Below are positions 24,911-50,825 of a stretch of DNA of 64,000 bases, one piece after another. The DNA comes from Antilocapra americana. Its lineage: Eukaryota > Chordata > Mammalia > Artiodactyla > Antilocapridae. The position numbers and the translations under genes were made by a program. Below the pieces are notes generated by a model. That model was not told where the DNA came from and made no database searches. It saw nothing but the letters and a program-made list of their open reading frames with translations. How positions within the stretch are numbered: position 1 is the stretch's first letter; each line of letters begins with the position of its first letter. The stretch spans positions 43,796,473 to 43,860,472 of the forward strand of contig ML660201.1 of assembly GCA_007570785.1 (NCBI GenBank). The letters run 5' to 3'.

Positions 24911-26805
24911 GACAGCAGAGCCCTGCTCCCGCCCCTGCCCCCATGACCTCCTGCATCTGTGTTAGCCTGCTTGGCATGAGTGTGAGGCCTGCTACACATC
25001 TGAGGTGGGACTGGAGCTTGCTGCTCTGCCGGCAAACCCACTTGGCAAGTGGAGGGCTGTCTGCCTGTTTCCAGACCCCTGATCCCAGTGAAAGTGTGGC
25101 TCTGGGCCCAGCCACTACAGGGATTTCCTGGGCCACCAGGCAGGCCTGGTGCCTACCCAACTCTGGGAACACGCTCTCCAGGCAGTTTTGAAGCATCTCT
25201 GGTAGCTTGCTCTTCTGTCTCGTAGGCTTTGCCCAGCACCACCAGGTACTCAGCGTCAGTCTCCAAGGGGTCCCTCAGAGCCAGGGACCCAGTAATGGTG
25301 CCACTTTACAGATGAGGAACTGAGGCCCACCAAAGAAACTCATGGCGGTTACGGTGTGTGGGTGGCAGACTAAACACACACTCCCATTCTTCCTGCCACC
25401 CTCTATTGCCTCTGGCTGAAAAACTACTTACTCCCCCAGCCTACGCTGGAGGAAATGAAATCTGGGTGCATGGCCCCACCTTGGAGATGCAGAAAGATGG
25501 CGAGAGGCTCTGAATTCACACACCAACTGTATTTCTGTTCTAAACCCACTCTGGACCAACCTAAGGCTTTCTGAGGGCCTGGGCAGCAGAGGTGGGGAAC
25601 AGGGGTCCCCCCAGGCTCCTCCTCTGGGCTCTCATGGCCTCAGAGTGCCCCAGCACAGGCCATGTCACCCCCATGTGTCTCCCCGACCTGACTGTGAGCC
25701 CAAGGGGACAAAGGCCCACTTCGGGACGCAGAGCAGGGATTCAAACACTTCCTGAGAAGATGGCAGGTGAGGGGCAGAGGGGAAGGGGACACTTGGTCTC
25801 TCTGGGGAAGCTTCGACACCCCTCAAGCCCCCTCCCCTGGCCAGCGCCGGCCCCTCTCCACATCCAACTCCTCTCTGATGTGGAAACTTGTACCTCAGCT
25901 CAGAAAAATGAACTTGCTGGGAGCCAGCTGTTTGGCTGCCAGAGCCAGTTAATCAGGCTCTGGGGGTACCTTGCCTATCACCAGGGACGAGGGCTGGAGG
26001 GGCTGGACATGAAAGGCTGGAGGACGGGCCCTCCCCAGGGCCTGTGCCCTGAGAGAGGCAGAGAGGAAGAAAGGGGAAACCGAGAACAGGCCACTGAGGT
26101 GGTGGGGACAGAGACCTGCAGGCTCGGGGGCAGCGGCCACCACCAGTTTCCTGGCTGCACGACGGCACACCAACCCCGACCCAGCCACTCGGCATTTTCT
26201 CCCTTTTTCCTCCTACCTTGCTCCCCTCCTTGTCCCCAGGGCTCCTGGGGAGTATATTCTAGAACTCAGACACAGACTCCTCTGTGGCAAGGGTGGGGAC
26301 AAACTTGAGGAGTTACACTGACTAACTCAGGCCCATTGTACAGATGAGGAGACAGAGATTTCGGATGATTAAGTGACATCCGAAAAGCCACATCTTTTGG
26401 CTCCTCTGCGATTTGAATCCACATCTGCCTGAAGTCTGAGCTGTATTTCCTTCCTCTCCCCTTCCCTCCTCCTGGTCCGGGCTTGCCTGCCACCTTTGCT
26501 CACGCCTTCTGCCCGGGCCTTGCCTGTCCTGCTCTTCCATGCCCACCCCTTGCTCTTCTGAGATGAACTTTCTGCAGCTGGTCCCATCACCCCAAAGAGA
26601 CAACTGGGGCTCCCTCAGCCACCCAGAAAAGTCTTCTGCTTTTGGCCACCAGCTCTGGAGCCAAAGGAAACCCATAAATACAAACATATTTGCATGAAAG
26701 CCCAGGGGCTCTGCATCTGCAGCTAAAAGCTAGGTTTAACACCCAAGACAGCTGCCAGAAGCAGGAGCAGCGCCCACCAGCTTCCTGGGACAAATGTGTC
26801 CCAAC
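24911..26805. other. Intergenic stretch between Tigger and PRKCD 3' end
   Basis: About 1.9 kb of mostly unique sequence with a MIR piece near 26315-26420. An open frame of 238 codons (25592-26308, +) has no recognisable domain and no splice context, so I do not call a gene. Confidence 0.6.
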
Positions 26806-26828
26806 AGCCAGGTCGGTACCACTTGGTG

Positions 26829-26834
26829 TTTATT
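26829..26834 (-). terminator. PRKCD: Polyadenylation signal AATAAA of PRKCD
   Basis: The plus strand reads TTTATT, i.e. AATAAA on the gene strand, about 550 nt after the stop. It is the first canonical hexamer downstream. Cleavage is expected some 10-25 nt further on, near 26805-26815. Confidence 0.75.
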
Positions 26835-26923
26835 TAGACACACAAATCAAAGCACCTGGTGGTTCAAACAGCTTGTGCTCCTTTTTCTTTTGTGTGGGCA
26901 TGGGAGGTCGGGAAGGGGTGTGT

Positions 26924-27064
26924 CATATATATATAATATATATACTTTAAAAGATCAACATATCACCAGTCCCCACATTTTTTTCTCTACTGAGCAATAT
27001 ATACAGCCTATATATATATATGTATGTGCATATATATATATAATATATATAATATATATATATT
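26924..27064. repeat. AT-rich microsatellite cluster in PRKCD 3' UTR
   Basis: Alternating TA runs at 26924-26945 and 27009-27064, interrupted by TATGTATGTGCA. They lie inside the transcribed 3' UTR of PRKCD and would form weak AU hairpins in the mRNA. Confidence 0.85.
26998..27005 (-). promoter_or_regulatory. Pumilio-type element UGUAUAUA in PRKCD 3' UTR
   Basis: The plus strand reads TATATACA, giving UGUAUAUA in the mRNA, a match to the Pumilio consensus UGUANAUA. It sits between two AU tracts. The match is direct; binding is inference. Confidence 0.4.
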
Positions 27065-27382
27065 TTTCAATAGATAACTACATTCAAGTCATGAAACAGG
27101 ATTTACAATTTCCCTCTGAGGGCAGAGGAAAAGCAAATTCACACACAATTCACAGAGGAAGTACCGTGAAAGCCCAGCTGGACAGGAGCTGAGGCCCCTC
27201 TGGGGGACATGGGGGGCAGGCAGCAGCAGAAATCACGACAACTGCACGGTTGCTTATATCGTGGGGGGCAGGCAGGTGCTGATGAAGTGTGGGCCCCACC
27301 TGCACTGCCGGGTCGGCAGGCTGTGCTGGCTGACCCAGGCTCCCGGGCTGGGGTGGGCTTTTGGGGCACACGTTCAGGAACC

Positions 27383-39744
<12,362 letters not shown>

Positions 39745-40294
39745 GTTGGGGCCTGCAGTAGGGCTGTGGAGACAGAAGATCTGAGGCAGGTAGCAGGCAC
39801 AGAGAAGGGAGCGTGGTCAGGTACCCACTCCCCTCAGAGCTCCCACATGGTGCTTAAAAGGCACCAGTCCTAGTTGCCAACATTAAAATTGAGTTTTACG
39901 TAAAATGAGATTTGTGACTTCTCTGATGAAACTGGAAGGTGTGACATCAGGCCCACTGGGCAATATCTGGCCGGCATCACTCCCTTGGTTGAGCACCCCT
40001 GTTAGTTCACTCTAGTTCAAAGTCCTGCTTTCGCTTCTCTCCAAATCCTACCCGGGCCCTGGAGACATGTGAGCCTGTGACTTTCATCTCATTTATTTGG
40101 AGAGTCAGTCATTCAATGCCTCCTTTAATAGTCAATGGCTGGGCACCTACTATGTGCAGGTACCTAGTATATGCTAGGCTCCAGCACCTCAGGGCCAGCC
40201 AAGATGGGAAGGACAGCACTCCATCCTCCTTGCCCTCTGCAGCCCTCCTGGGTTTTCATAGTTAGTTTTTTGCTAATAACTACCTAGGCAGACA

Positions 40295-40490
40295 GGGCTT
40301 CCCTGATGGCTCAGTGGTAAAGAATCTACCTACAATGCAGGAAACACAAGTTCGATCCCTGGGTCAGAAAGATTCCCTGCAGAAGGAAATGGCAACCCAC
40401 TCCAGCATTCTTGCCTGGGAAATCCCATGGACAGAGGAGCCTGGTGAGCTACAGACCATGGAGTTACAAAGACTTAGCGACTGGGTACAG
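40295..40490 (+). mobile_element. Bov-tA SINE (forward)
   Basis: GGCTTCCCTGATGGCTCAGT, then GGCAACCCACTCCAGCATTC and GGACAGAGGAGCCTGGTGAG. Confidence 0.9.
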
Positions 40491-42964
40491 CACTCAAGTA
40501 GACAACCAGGGTCAAGATGATCACCCCCACTTTTCCTACAGGAAACTGAAATCCTGAGGATGAAGTAGAACCTAAAGCTGGGATTCTACTAATTAAGTCC
40601 CCATTTCATCTGGGACCAAGGTAGTAAAAGCCCCACCCAGATTGGTATGCCTGACACTTCTGAACCTGAGCCCCTTGGGTTCAGGCACCTTTTGCCTACC
40701 TGGAAAGTTGCCTGCACTCTTAAACTACTTTTTCCCAAATATAAAACTGTTTTAATATTAAACATAATGCTGAATTTGCTTCTTATCCCACACACGTTGG
40801 CCCCACACGCCCCCATTCTTCACAGTTCCTCAAATCAATGGTCATGACAGGTGACCCTGAGGGTCTTTCGGCTTGTCATCGTGGAGGATGCTCAGCTGTG
40901 CAAGCCCACGGGTGCACACTCATACACTTGCCCAGACACTGGCTCTGGGTCTGCTCCACTACTGTGGCTGCAGGAATGCTCACTCACGTATATCCACATA
41001 TACACAGCCTTGCTCCATCCTGAACATAAGATGGCACAGAGGCAGACTAAGACACGCACCCCTAACCCCTGCCACACACGCCTGTCTGCATAGGCGACAC
41101 CGCCTTGGCCCTGGGACGTCTCCCCCAGCTCGCCCACAAGCTGCAGAGCAGCAGCCGGCCTACTGGGAGTTCCAAGCCCAGATGAGCTCACAGGAATCAC
41201 TGACCTCAGCCTGCAGCCCAGCCCAGTGGTCCGGCCAGTCCTCTGAAGCCAGCCACCAGAATAAAGCAGAGGGGCCAGACAGGGCAGGCCTGGCTCCTGC
41301 TCAGAAGGAGTGAGCATGGCTGTGTGAGCTCACGTCTGAGACCAGCCGCACTGACCACTCAGTGGGCAGGAGTATGCAATCTGGTGTTAGGGGAAGGGGA
41401 GCCATACATGTGGGTGTGACTCCACAGCCATGGAGATGTGTGTGCCTGTGAGGACGTGTGAGTGCGTGGCAGGCGGTGGGTATACAGTCAGCGTTGCAGT
41501 GGACAGAGAGCTGCACAGGCCTGGCTGGGAGTGCATGTCGGAGCCTGGGAGAGGGTCTCAAATTTCTAAGCCAACGGCTATTGCGCTCATCCTGTCACCC
41601 TGTGTGGTCTGGGGTTCTGGAAGGATCAGCATGACCCCTACACAGCACACACTTGCCTCGAGTCTGCAACCACATTTCAGGGCCTGACCCTCAGCAGACA
41701 TGGCTCAGCCTCAGGCTTCCCAACAGGATAAACCATCCTGGCTGGGGGACTCTGAGAGTCACCTGGCCCGAATCTCGGTCATCCCCACCCCCCAGATGAG
41801 GCATAGCACCTTGCTGGAGGGCTGCTGCATTGATGAGAACTTGTACAGCCAACACCAACCCCACAAGACTCAGGGTGGGGGCCTCTTGCCACTATCACCC
41901 CTTCTTGCTAAGAGCATCCCTCTTTCCTCTGTGCACCATCCTTCACAGCTTACAAAGTACACTAATATCCTCACCAAATCCAGGTCTCCAGGCTCCTAGT
42001 AGCCTGGGAAGACAGTCCTGATAACTGACCCTACCTCTCAGTCTCCAGGAATGGAGCTGCTCATCCTGAAGTGGCCAGTGGGCTCAGCACCTGCAGGCTA
42101 GCTCCTCCCCGGACCCCACCAAGCCCCGTCAGGTGGCCTATGGCCTCTGGGTCACCTAGCAGGAGCCAGCTGTCTACAGGACAATGGGCAGAGAGAGAGT
42201 CATTAGCCTGCCCTCCAGCTCTGCAGCACTCTGAACAGCTGGTGCTTGCAGTCAGTTAGAAGCCACCGGAGGGAAAACCACAACCACAGTGGGCCTTGTC
42301 CTGGCCCCAAACCTGCACAGTCCGACCGCAGCATCGTGAGGAAGAGGACCATGGGCTGCCCTGGGGCTACCTGGCAATAACCTAGGGTGAGGTCATCTAG
42401 CCCCAACTACCTAGGACTAAAAACTAGAGCACGGGCCCCAGCCAGGTTCCCAACACCATCTCCACCCCAACTGCACTGTGTGGATCCCCAGAGGAAGAGA
42501 GACACTGTAAGCGGATATCATCTTCCACCGATCGCCATGAGACCCTAAGACAGGTCTTGGACCCCAGCACACCGGACTCCCTACACAGCAGAGCCAGAGT
42601 CACGCACCTACCTTGCAAAGCATCTGAACACGGGTGGGAAGGCCGGGGGTGGAGTGATGGCACAAAAACAAGGTGAGCCAACTATTTATAGCCCTCATGC
42701 AAATTGGCTCAGGTCCACGGGCCCCAAAGGAAGGCCGCTGGCTCAACCTCATCCCTGCTCTGCAGGCCGCCGGAGGCAGCAGGGGTTGGACTCCACATAG
42801 GCCTCCATGGGGACCAGCTCCTTGGAGCCAGCCGAAGCCTGGCCAGGCCCTTCCCGACCACCTGTCTCTATTCTCCTGCTTCTCTAGCTCACAACAGAGG
42901 CAGCCCTATGAAGCAGAGAGCACTGGACTTGGAGTCAAAGGGCCTGGGTGTGGATCAGTGCCCT

Positions 42965-43930
42965 CACTCACACAAAAAAGATCATCCTTCCATACAGATG
43001 GCTAATAAACACATGAAAAAACGCTCAATATCACATATTATTAGAGAAACGCAAATCAAAACTACAATGAGGTTATCACCCCGTACTGGTCAGAATGGCC
43101 ATCATCAAAAAATCTACAAATAATAAATGCTGGGCATGGTATGGAGAAAAGGGAACCCTCTTACACTGTTGGTGGGAATATAAATTGATAAAACCATTAT
43201 GGAAAACAATATGGAGATTTCTTTAAAAACTAGGAATAAAACTACCATGTGACCTATCAACCCTACTACTGGGCATGTATCCTGAGAAAACCAGGATCTT
43301 TCTAAAAGATACACGTACCACAGCGTTCACTGCAGCACTGTTTACAACAGTCAGGACGTGGGAGCAACCTAGATGTCCATCGACAGGTGAATGGATAAAG
43401 TTGTGTACATATATACAATGGAATATTACTCAGCCATAAGAAGGAATGAATCTAAGCCAGATGTAGTGAGGTGGATGAACCCAGAGCCTGTTAAACAAAG
43501 TGAAATAATACAGAAAGAGAAAAACAAATATCGTATATTAATGCATATATATGGAATCTAGAAAAATGGTACTGATGAACCTATTTGTACAGCAGCAATA
43601 GAGACACAGACAGAGAATAGACTTGTGGACACAGTGGGGAAAGGGGAGTGGGACGAATTGAGAGAGTAGCATTGAAACATATCCATTATCACATGAAAAG
43701 AAGATAGCCAGTGGGAACTTGGGATATAACAGGGAGCTCAACCTGGTGCTCTGTGACAACCAAGAGGGGTGGCCTGGAATGGGATGGGATGGGATGGGAT
43801 GGGAGGCGGGAGTGAAGGTTCAAGAGGGAGGTGACATATGCGTGGCTGACTGATGTCGATGTATGGCAGAAACCAACACAACACTGTAAAGTGATTATCC
43901 TCCAACTAAGAATTTTTAAAAAAGGATCTT
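42965..43930 (+). mobile_element. Ruminant L1, 5'-truncated 3' end
   Basis: End of ORF2 (AATGAGGTTATCACCCCGTA; TGGAATATTACTCAGCCATA) and 3' UTR, closing with an A-rich tail near 43915-43965. A pentamer run of GGGAT lies at 43773-43806 in the UTR. The frame is broken. Confidence 0.85.
43773..43806. repeat. GGGAT pentanucleotide run
   Basis: About five tandem ATGGG units inside the L1 3' UTR. Confidence 0.85.
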
Positions 43931-44004
43931 AAAAAGGGATAAATAAGATTTTTTTTTTTTAAAAAAAAGCACCTTTCTCTGAGGCCAACACACACCAGAT
44001 CAAG

Positions 44005-44165
44005 CTTCTAATGGCATTAACTCACTTTATCCTCGTGTAGATCCCAGAGGTAGGTAATAAACTGATGAAGAAACAGGCTCAGAGAGGCTAACTGATTTGC
44101 CCAAGATCACACTGTTAGTAAGTGCTAGAAGAAGGATCTGAATCCAGGCTTATCTGATGTTGCTG
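44005..44165 (-). repeat. MIR SINE
   Basis: ACAGGCTCAGAGAGGCTAAC, then TTTGCCCAAGATCACACTG and GGATCTGAATCCAGGCT. Confidence 0.75.
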
Positions 44166-46094
44166 CCCACGTTCTTCCTGGTCTGCCATGTCAGGAAGAG
44201 GAGATGAAGGGCAAGAGGGGACAAAGGTAGAGACAGATAAATGTTTTGGGAGCAGTGTACAGAAACACATCCGTGAGGATAGAGAAAACAAGGGGGTGAG
44301 CAGACCAGAAGATAAGTCTCCTATGCTTGACCACCCAACTCCCTTTAGGCCTTATCTTGGGGATCCCCCACTACTGTACAAAGAAGGTGGGCACAGACTC
44401 CTGAACTGCTACTACTTCTCCTGTCCCAGACGGTTGGGCCACACTCCAGTTCTCAAATCCTGGGGAAGACCTAACTGGATCCCAGCCTCAGGGGATGAGG
44501 GCTTGCTGGCCCTGCTCCCCATCCTGCCCCAGACTGCAACCCACAGGTAAGGAAAGGTGGTACAGGGCCAGGCCAGAGCAGGCACCCCGCCTCCTCCAGG
44601 GCAGTGGAAACCTGCTCCCAGCCAGTCAGGGCCAGTGGGAAAGGCCGACCTCAAGGTGAGCAGAGTGACTACGCCAGCCGAAGTTACTGACTCGGAGGAG
44701 ATCCTGCACATTATGCATCCCTGTATGTGAGTGTGTGTTCCAGTAAGTAAAGGGAGTGAACGGGAATACAGCCTGAGGGGCGTTCTCAAGAACAATGATG
44801 AGCTTTCTCATTTTTCTACAACAATTGAGTGTAACTATTTTGTTACAGGTAAAAAATTAAATCCATCAAGTCAAAATATCTCCCAAGAGATGGGCCGTCA
44901 GAAACTGACCTGTCCCATCTCCTCTTTATACACAGGGGGAAACAGGATGGGGTCTTGCCATAAAGGTTCCCTGGTCCCTAGATTCAGCTGGTTCTCTTCC
45001 ACCCTAGTCCTTCCCTGGCATTTGGTTCTGCCTCACAAGCCACAGGGGGATGCCTGCTGGACCAAGGAGCAAAGCAGGGCCCGAGAAGAGAGGCCTCAGG
45101 CAGACTCTTGGGGTTAGTGTGAGAACATAAAGGGAGGGTCCCTCTCCAAGTCAGCCAGAGGAACAAGAGGAGGCAGGCTGAGGTCAAGCAAAGCAAGAGT
45201 GAGCAGGATCAGATGAGGCTGGTGAGTCTAGGTTCTGGCTCCCTTGAACGGACCCCTGAGGAGTGAGGAATACTCCCCTCCCATGCCACCCTCCCTCCTG
45301 ACACACACCTGCCCAGCTCAGGGCAGCCCCTGCGACCTACCAACGAAAGGCACCACCTGCTGCTAGTCAAGGTGGGTGGTGGCAGCAGCAAAGCAAAGTG
45401 GGCCTAGGACCTCTGGGGATGCAAACCCTGCCTGGGGGGAGCTCAAAGTCCAGGCCACCTCAGTCCTAAAGGGTGACTGGAGGGAGGAGGACCCAGGAAG
45501 CTCAGGTAGTGGAAGGGAAGGAACAAGAGAGGCAGGGTGATGGCAGCAGGGAGCAAGGCTGGCCCCGGTAGGGTTGCAACAGGGCAAGGGGGCTGGGCGT
45601 GGCAGAAGCTGCCAGGAGGGCAGGCAGGCAGGCAGGCCGGCAGCAGTTCAGCTGGGAGGCTGGCTTCCCCAGATGGCCTTCCCAGACGGAAGCAAGTTAA
45701 AGAGGCCACAGGGGTTTCACAACCCAGGAAATGGGCTCAGCAAGAAAAGGAGGTGGGGGAGGGAAAGGCTAGCAAGGCCCTTCCAAGGGCCTTCCCCTTG
45801 GGCCTGTGCCCCTAGCCCCCACATCCTGGGAGGAGGACCAGCCATGGTCTCAGGTCATGGGCAAGTCCCAGAGCAGGAGACATGTTCCCCCCACCCCAGG
45901 TCAGGACTAGCACCTTACCCCCCAGCTGAGACTCCAATCACTGTGGACTGTCCTCCTCTTCCCCAGTGACCCTTTCTGCCTCTCACCACTCCCGGTTCCT
46001 CCCTGTTCCATTCTTCTCGCAGCTCGGAACCTCCTGGAGAAGGCCCACCTCTCAGCCTGGCCCTGGCCTGCTCGCCACCTCAAATCTTACCCCC

Positions 46095-46320
46095 TGGCTA
46101 CTCTGTGAACACGTGCCTCTGTCTGAAGTTCCCCTGTGCTTTTGCACACACTGTTCCCTCAGCCAGAATGTCCCCCTGAATTCCTACATATCCTTACAGA
46201 TAGCTCTGAAGTCCAGTCTTTTCTTCCCCACTTTCCAGGAGGTCAGCTGCTCCTCCACCTCACGGCCCCGGCCGGTTCCCTGGGCAGGTATCTGGGATTA
46301 CACTCAGTGGAGGGCCTGGG
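46095..46320 (+). repeat. L2 LINE fragment
   Basis: GTGCTTTTGCACACACTGTT followed by CCCTCAGCCAGAATGTCCCC, the L2 ORF end pattern. Confidence 0.65.
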
Positions 46321-48025
46321 CGTCTGCCTGGAGCTCAGCCTTCCCAGCTCTGGCCACACACCTGACTGTCCTGGGGACAGTAAACACCTCCACTGCTGGT
46401 TAACCAGGCCCACCGACAAGAATCAGAGGAGAGGCCAGGGCAGCACAACTCAACCTTTTGCCATTGTCGTTCCCTGAGAACCAACCTTTCCCCTGCAGGA
46501 AAACCTGTGCCTGGGGACACAAGATTCTGCACATGATACCATGCCAGGTCTAGGGCTCCAACAGCCAACCTGGCCCCAGGTCACCCTCAGCCCCCCTCAG
46601 ACCCAGCCAGTGGGCACCACAGTGAGAAGACACACCAGGCCCACAGAACTCCCAGCCTGACGGAGGACATGCAAACACACTGTAATTATAGAGAAGGACG
46701 TGACCACCACTCAGGCGGTGAAAGGGGCTGGGGTGGAATGGGGGGCCAAAGGGGTATGTTGGTGGGAGGATGTCAGGAAGGGCTTCAACGGGAAAGATGC
46801 CCAGGGTGCCACAAGGCCACCTAGCCAGAGGGTCTGGAAGGGTTAGAGGGGCAGGTCTTGGGACACTGGCTGTTACTGGCTCACGCTCACCCTGAATCAC
46901 TCAGCTGGCCCTAGGATTGGGGAAGCCCTGGGTTCAGCCATAGCGAGGGCCCCAGGTACCCCTGAGGGAGGAACAAGAGCCACAGCCAGACTGAGAACAA
47001 GGGGGCCTCTATGAGGAGCTGGGTGAGGGGTACGTCTGGGCCTTTCTTGGAATAAGTCACATGTCCACACATGGGCACACCCACCAAAGCAAACACCATT
47101 ACATGTGGGGAGCCCTGCTTGCGGCTGAGCACACCCTCACCCAGGCACAGCTCCTACGACAACTGAGAAGCACAAACCCTGAGAAACACACCCCCGTGCA
47201 GCAGCTCTCATGAGCTGACAGACATCCAGGCCCACACAGATCACACAGAACATCCGCACCCTCATTCACCAGCACAGAGAGATCTGTGTACACACAAGGT
47301 ACACACGGGAACAGAGACACTCCAGGCAGGCAGAGATCAACTCACAAGCTGGGAAGGACCCACACGTGCCTGACGAGGGGCCACCACCAGAAAGTCCCAA
47401 CGCGGCTTTTTCTATTGCAGCCGCTGGGGCCCAGTGGCAGGGGACAGGGGAGGGAAGGGCTGCTGGATGTCAGGCGGGCTGGGTTTCCCCCGCGAGGGAG
47501 GTGGAGAAAGTCCCTCCCCACCAGGGGGGGTGGGCGAAGTCCAAAGTGCACAGAGGAAGGAGTGGGCTGGTCAGGCAGCCTTCCTCCTTCTAAGAGGGGA
47601 GGTCCTCGGAGGCTGGGAACAGGCCAGGGGGTCACAGGCCTGGTGCACAGAAGGAGGGGCAGGTGCTCCTGTGTAGGTGGAGCAGCCATGTGGGCACCCC
47701 ACCCAGGACCTCCAGACCTACTGGGAAGAAACTGACAAGGAGATAGCGGGTAATTCACCCAAAGCCATGAACTCAACGGAGTGGTCCCCAGGGGGACGGA
47801 GAGGGGACTCTGTTTCCAGCCCCAGAACTGCATGTCTGGCTTTGAGGGCGACAAGGGCCAGTGCTAGATGGAGGGAATGGCTCCTCTGCCAGCCCCCAGA
47901 GACCACTCCCCGGCCCTCTCTTGGTGCACCTCTTCTAGAGTCCCTGTGGTTTTCCTGGTTGTTGACAGTAGCCTTTGCGTTCAGGAGAAGGAGAGATGAC
48001 CATCTAAGGCTTTTGCCTCCATCTC

Positions 48026-48232
48026 TTCCCTGGTGGCTCAGATAGTAAAGAATCTGCCTGCAATGTGGGAGACCTGGGCTCCATCCCTGTGCTGAGAAGA
48101 TCCCCTGGAGAAGGGCATGGCAACCCACTCCAGTATTCTTGCCTGGAGAATTCCATAGGCAGAGAAGCCTGGTGGGCTGCAGTCTATGGGGTCCTAAAGA
48201 GTTGGACAAGACTGAGCAACTAAGCACAGCAG
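48026..48232 (+). mobile_element. Bov-tA SINE (forward)
   Basis: TTCCCTGGTGGCTCAGATAG, then GGCAACCCACTCCAGTATTC and GACTGAGCAACTAAGCACAG. A full-length copy. Confidence 0.9.
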
Positions 48233-50697
48233 AGCACCAGGAGGTAAGCAGGGCCCTAAGGATGCCTCCCCACTTTAGTGATGGGGAACAAGCTGGAAGG
48301 AGATAGGACTGTGGTGTGCCATCCCATGGCGGGCAGTGAACAGAGGAAGTGGAGAGCAGTGGCTGGGTGTGGGCTGGGTTAGACTGGGCAAGTCTAGTTC
48401 AGGACGTGCCTGCCCTGGGTGCCCTGTGACCTTGGTCAAGGCACTCTGGCATTATCTGTGAAAGGGGTGATCGTGGCCTGCCCACGGATCAGCATGGGCT
48501 GCAGCGGCATCCTTGTCAGCACCGTCATCTTCACACCATGTCCTCTCTCCACCTGCCCCACCGCCCTTTCTCAGCTGTGCTGTAGTCACAGGGGCCTCCA
48601 AACTTCCTTGGATCAGTGGGGAAAGAGGCTCTCTAGAGCTACACAGCCCCGTGATGCCCTGCTCTGCTGCACTGAGAAGAGACCAAGCTGGGCAAAGGTA
48701 GCTGAGTCCACTGGCAGACTCCAGGCCAGCTACTATCTCTCTCAGGATCTCAGTCTCCATGTCTTGACAATGGACACCTCTCAGCTTTCTCTAGCTCTGA
48801 CACTGAACCACCCTGCATTTCTCCTCCTGTCTCTCCCTGATCCCAGCCCTGACAGCCTGCCTCTAGGGGACATTTGTTCCAGCCTTGGGCTTTGGCGACT
48901 GGCTACTCAAGTGCGCCTGTTTACCCAATACAGCCACAGACATGATCCAAAGCTTCCGGGGCTGTTGTGAAAACAGTGGCTCAGCCACCACAAGCCTGCC
49001 CTCATGGGCACCTTGGCAGGGACCTTCGAGGGACAGGCATCCCAGTCCTATAACCAGGGCCTCTTGGACTTGCCCACGGAAGGCCTGCTGAACTCTCTCC
49101 TCCCCTCAGTCCCGGCTTTATGTGCTAAATCTCAACTCTCAAGTCTCCACTTTCAGCCCAGACCCTCCTGAACTGTGATATCCCCAACTTCACCATGCTC
49201 TGGAAATGCTCAAATACATCCAGACACCTTCCCCATACAAGTGCACCAGTCTCCTAGCAGCAACAGCACTCAGGTCAGACACCTGGAGGTCGTTTCCACC
49301 CTCCTCTTCCTCCCCCCACAGCAAGGCTATCACTTTTGCCTCCTCTCTGTTCTGAAGTCCTCTCTTCTCTCCATCACCATCCAATCCCAGCACCATCGCC
49401 TTCCCAAGGCCTGCACCAGCCTGCTCACTGCCCTCCAGCCTCTGCTCTAACTCCCAAGGTTCCTCTGCCCCAGTGACTAGAGAGATCTCTTAAGATAGTA
49501 TAGCAGATCTTGTCACCCCTTGTTCAAGGCCCCAGTTTTTCCCAGACCCCTCTCCCTGACCTCCTGGCCATACCCCACCCTGCTCCTCAGCCCCAACCCC
49601 AGCAAACCACTTTTGGTCCCCTCAACAACCACATTCCTTTCTGCCCCGGAGCCTCTGAACTCACTGCTCCTCTCCCAAAACACACACTGGCTCTTTCTCA
49701 TCATTTAAGTCTCTGATCCACACTCCTGGATCTGCCCATTTCACAGATGGGATGACTGAGCCTTAAAGCTGCCTAGTCCCTGGCTTCAGTACAGAGCCAG
49801 GAAATATCAAGCAAGGATCTGAAGTCAGATCTGTCAACGCTTGCAGAAGTCTTCCTCCTAAATCTTCAGGAGACCCTTACTTACACTCTCAACCCAGGCC
49901 CCTGCCCCTCTCCACCCTCCAGGCTTCTGGCCTCTGCCTACTACAACGTCATCATTACCACTCAACACCTGAGGCCCCCAGTCCCTTCCTGGCTAGCAAA
50001 AGCTGAAGCTCAGCAACCCCCTCACAGGGCTGACCTTCTGTGTGTCCCTGGGACAGGCAAGGTCCTGCCACCAGCTGCCACCTGGTGAGGATGTGTACAT
50101 GAATGTGTATGAGGGGATCTCCAGCCCTCCTCCCTCTTCCAGGCTCCATCAGCCACCATGTCTGCCTCATTCCCCAGCCCAAAGACCGACTTCAAGGGTC
50201 CCAAGTGGAGGCAGGCTGGCAGGAGGGCTCAGCAGCCACTCCCACACCACCAGTCTCAGCTTTTCTAAGCTCCATGTCCCGCAGGGGGCCCGAGCAGAGG
50301 AGGGGTCAGCAGGCAGCTGTGCCTGCCTTTCCCTTCCCTGCAGCCATTTGTCAGGAGATCTGCTTTCTCCTTTTGAAAAGGAGTGAGGGGGAGAAGAGCA
50401 GGGGAGGGCTGGGCCGTTGAGTGGGCACAGCTGCTCCACCCTGGAGTTCCTCTCCTTGGAGGACCCAGAACAGACTGAAACAACAGAACCCTCCCCACCC
50501 TGCAGCGTTGCCACCAGAGGCAGGATCGAGACCTGGCTTCTCAGTCAGGCTCCGCAGCCACTTGGCCCCGTGACACTGGGCCCGCGCCCAGACCATCAAC
50601 CGCTAATAATGCCATCATCAGTACCACTTGCTGTTCTTCTAACAGTTACCACGAACCTGGAGCTGCATGCTTTATACAACTACAGTTTCTACTTCTT

Positions 50698-50825
50698 CAT
50701 GGAGAAGGAAATAACAACTCACTCCAGTATTCTTGCCTGGGAAATCCCATGGACAGAGGAGCCTGGCGGGCTACCATCCATGGGGTTGCAAAGAATCGGA
50801 CACAACTTGACGACTAAACCACTGC
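50698..50825 (+). mobile_element. Bov-A SINE tail fragment
   Basis: CACTCCAGTATTCTTGCCTG, then GGAGCCTGGCGGGCTACCAT. It lacks the tRNA head. Confidence 0.85.

Larger units (their letters stand above)
26810..27382 (-). other. PRKCD: PRKCD 3' untranslated region (about 570 nt)
   Basis: Runs from the TGA stop to just beyond an AATAAA on the minus strand. It contains long AT dinucleotide tracts (26924-26945 and 27009-27064) and a Pumilio-type UGUAUAUA. The end is inferred from the polyadenylation hexamer. Confidence 0.75.

Noticed and set aside
25592..26308. 238-codon open frame on + strand
   Set aside because: No recognisable domain, no splice or promoter context, ordinary intergenic position with a MIR piece at its edge.
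40314..40520. Short frames reading [16 protein letters not shown] and similar
   Set aside because: These are translations of Bov-tA SINEs and recur wherever the SINE occurs.
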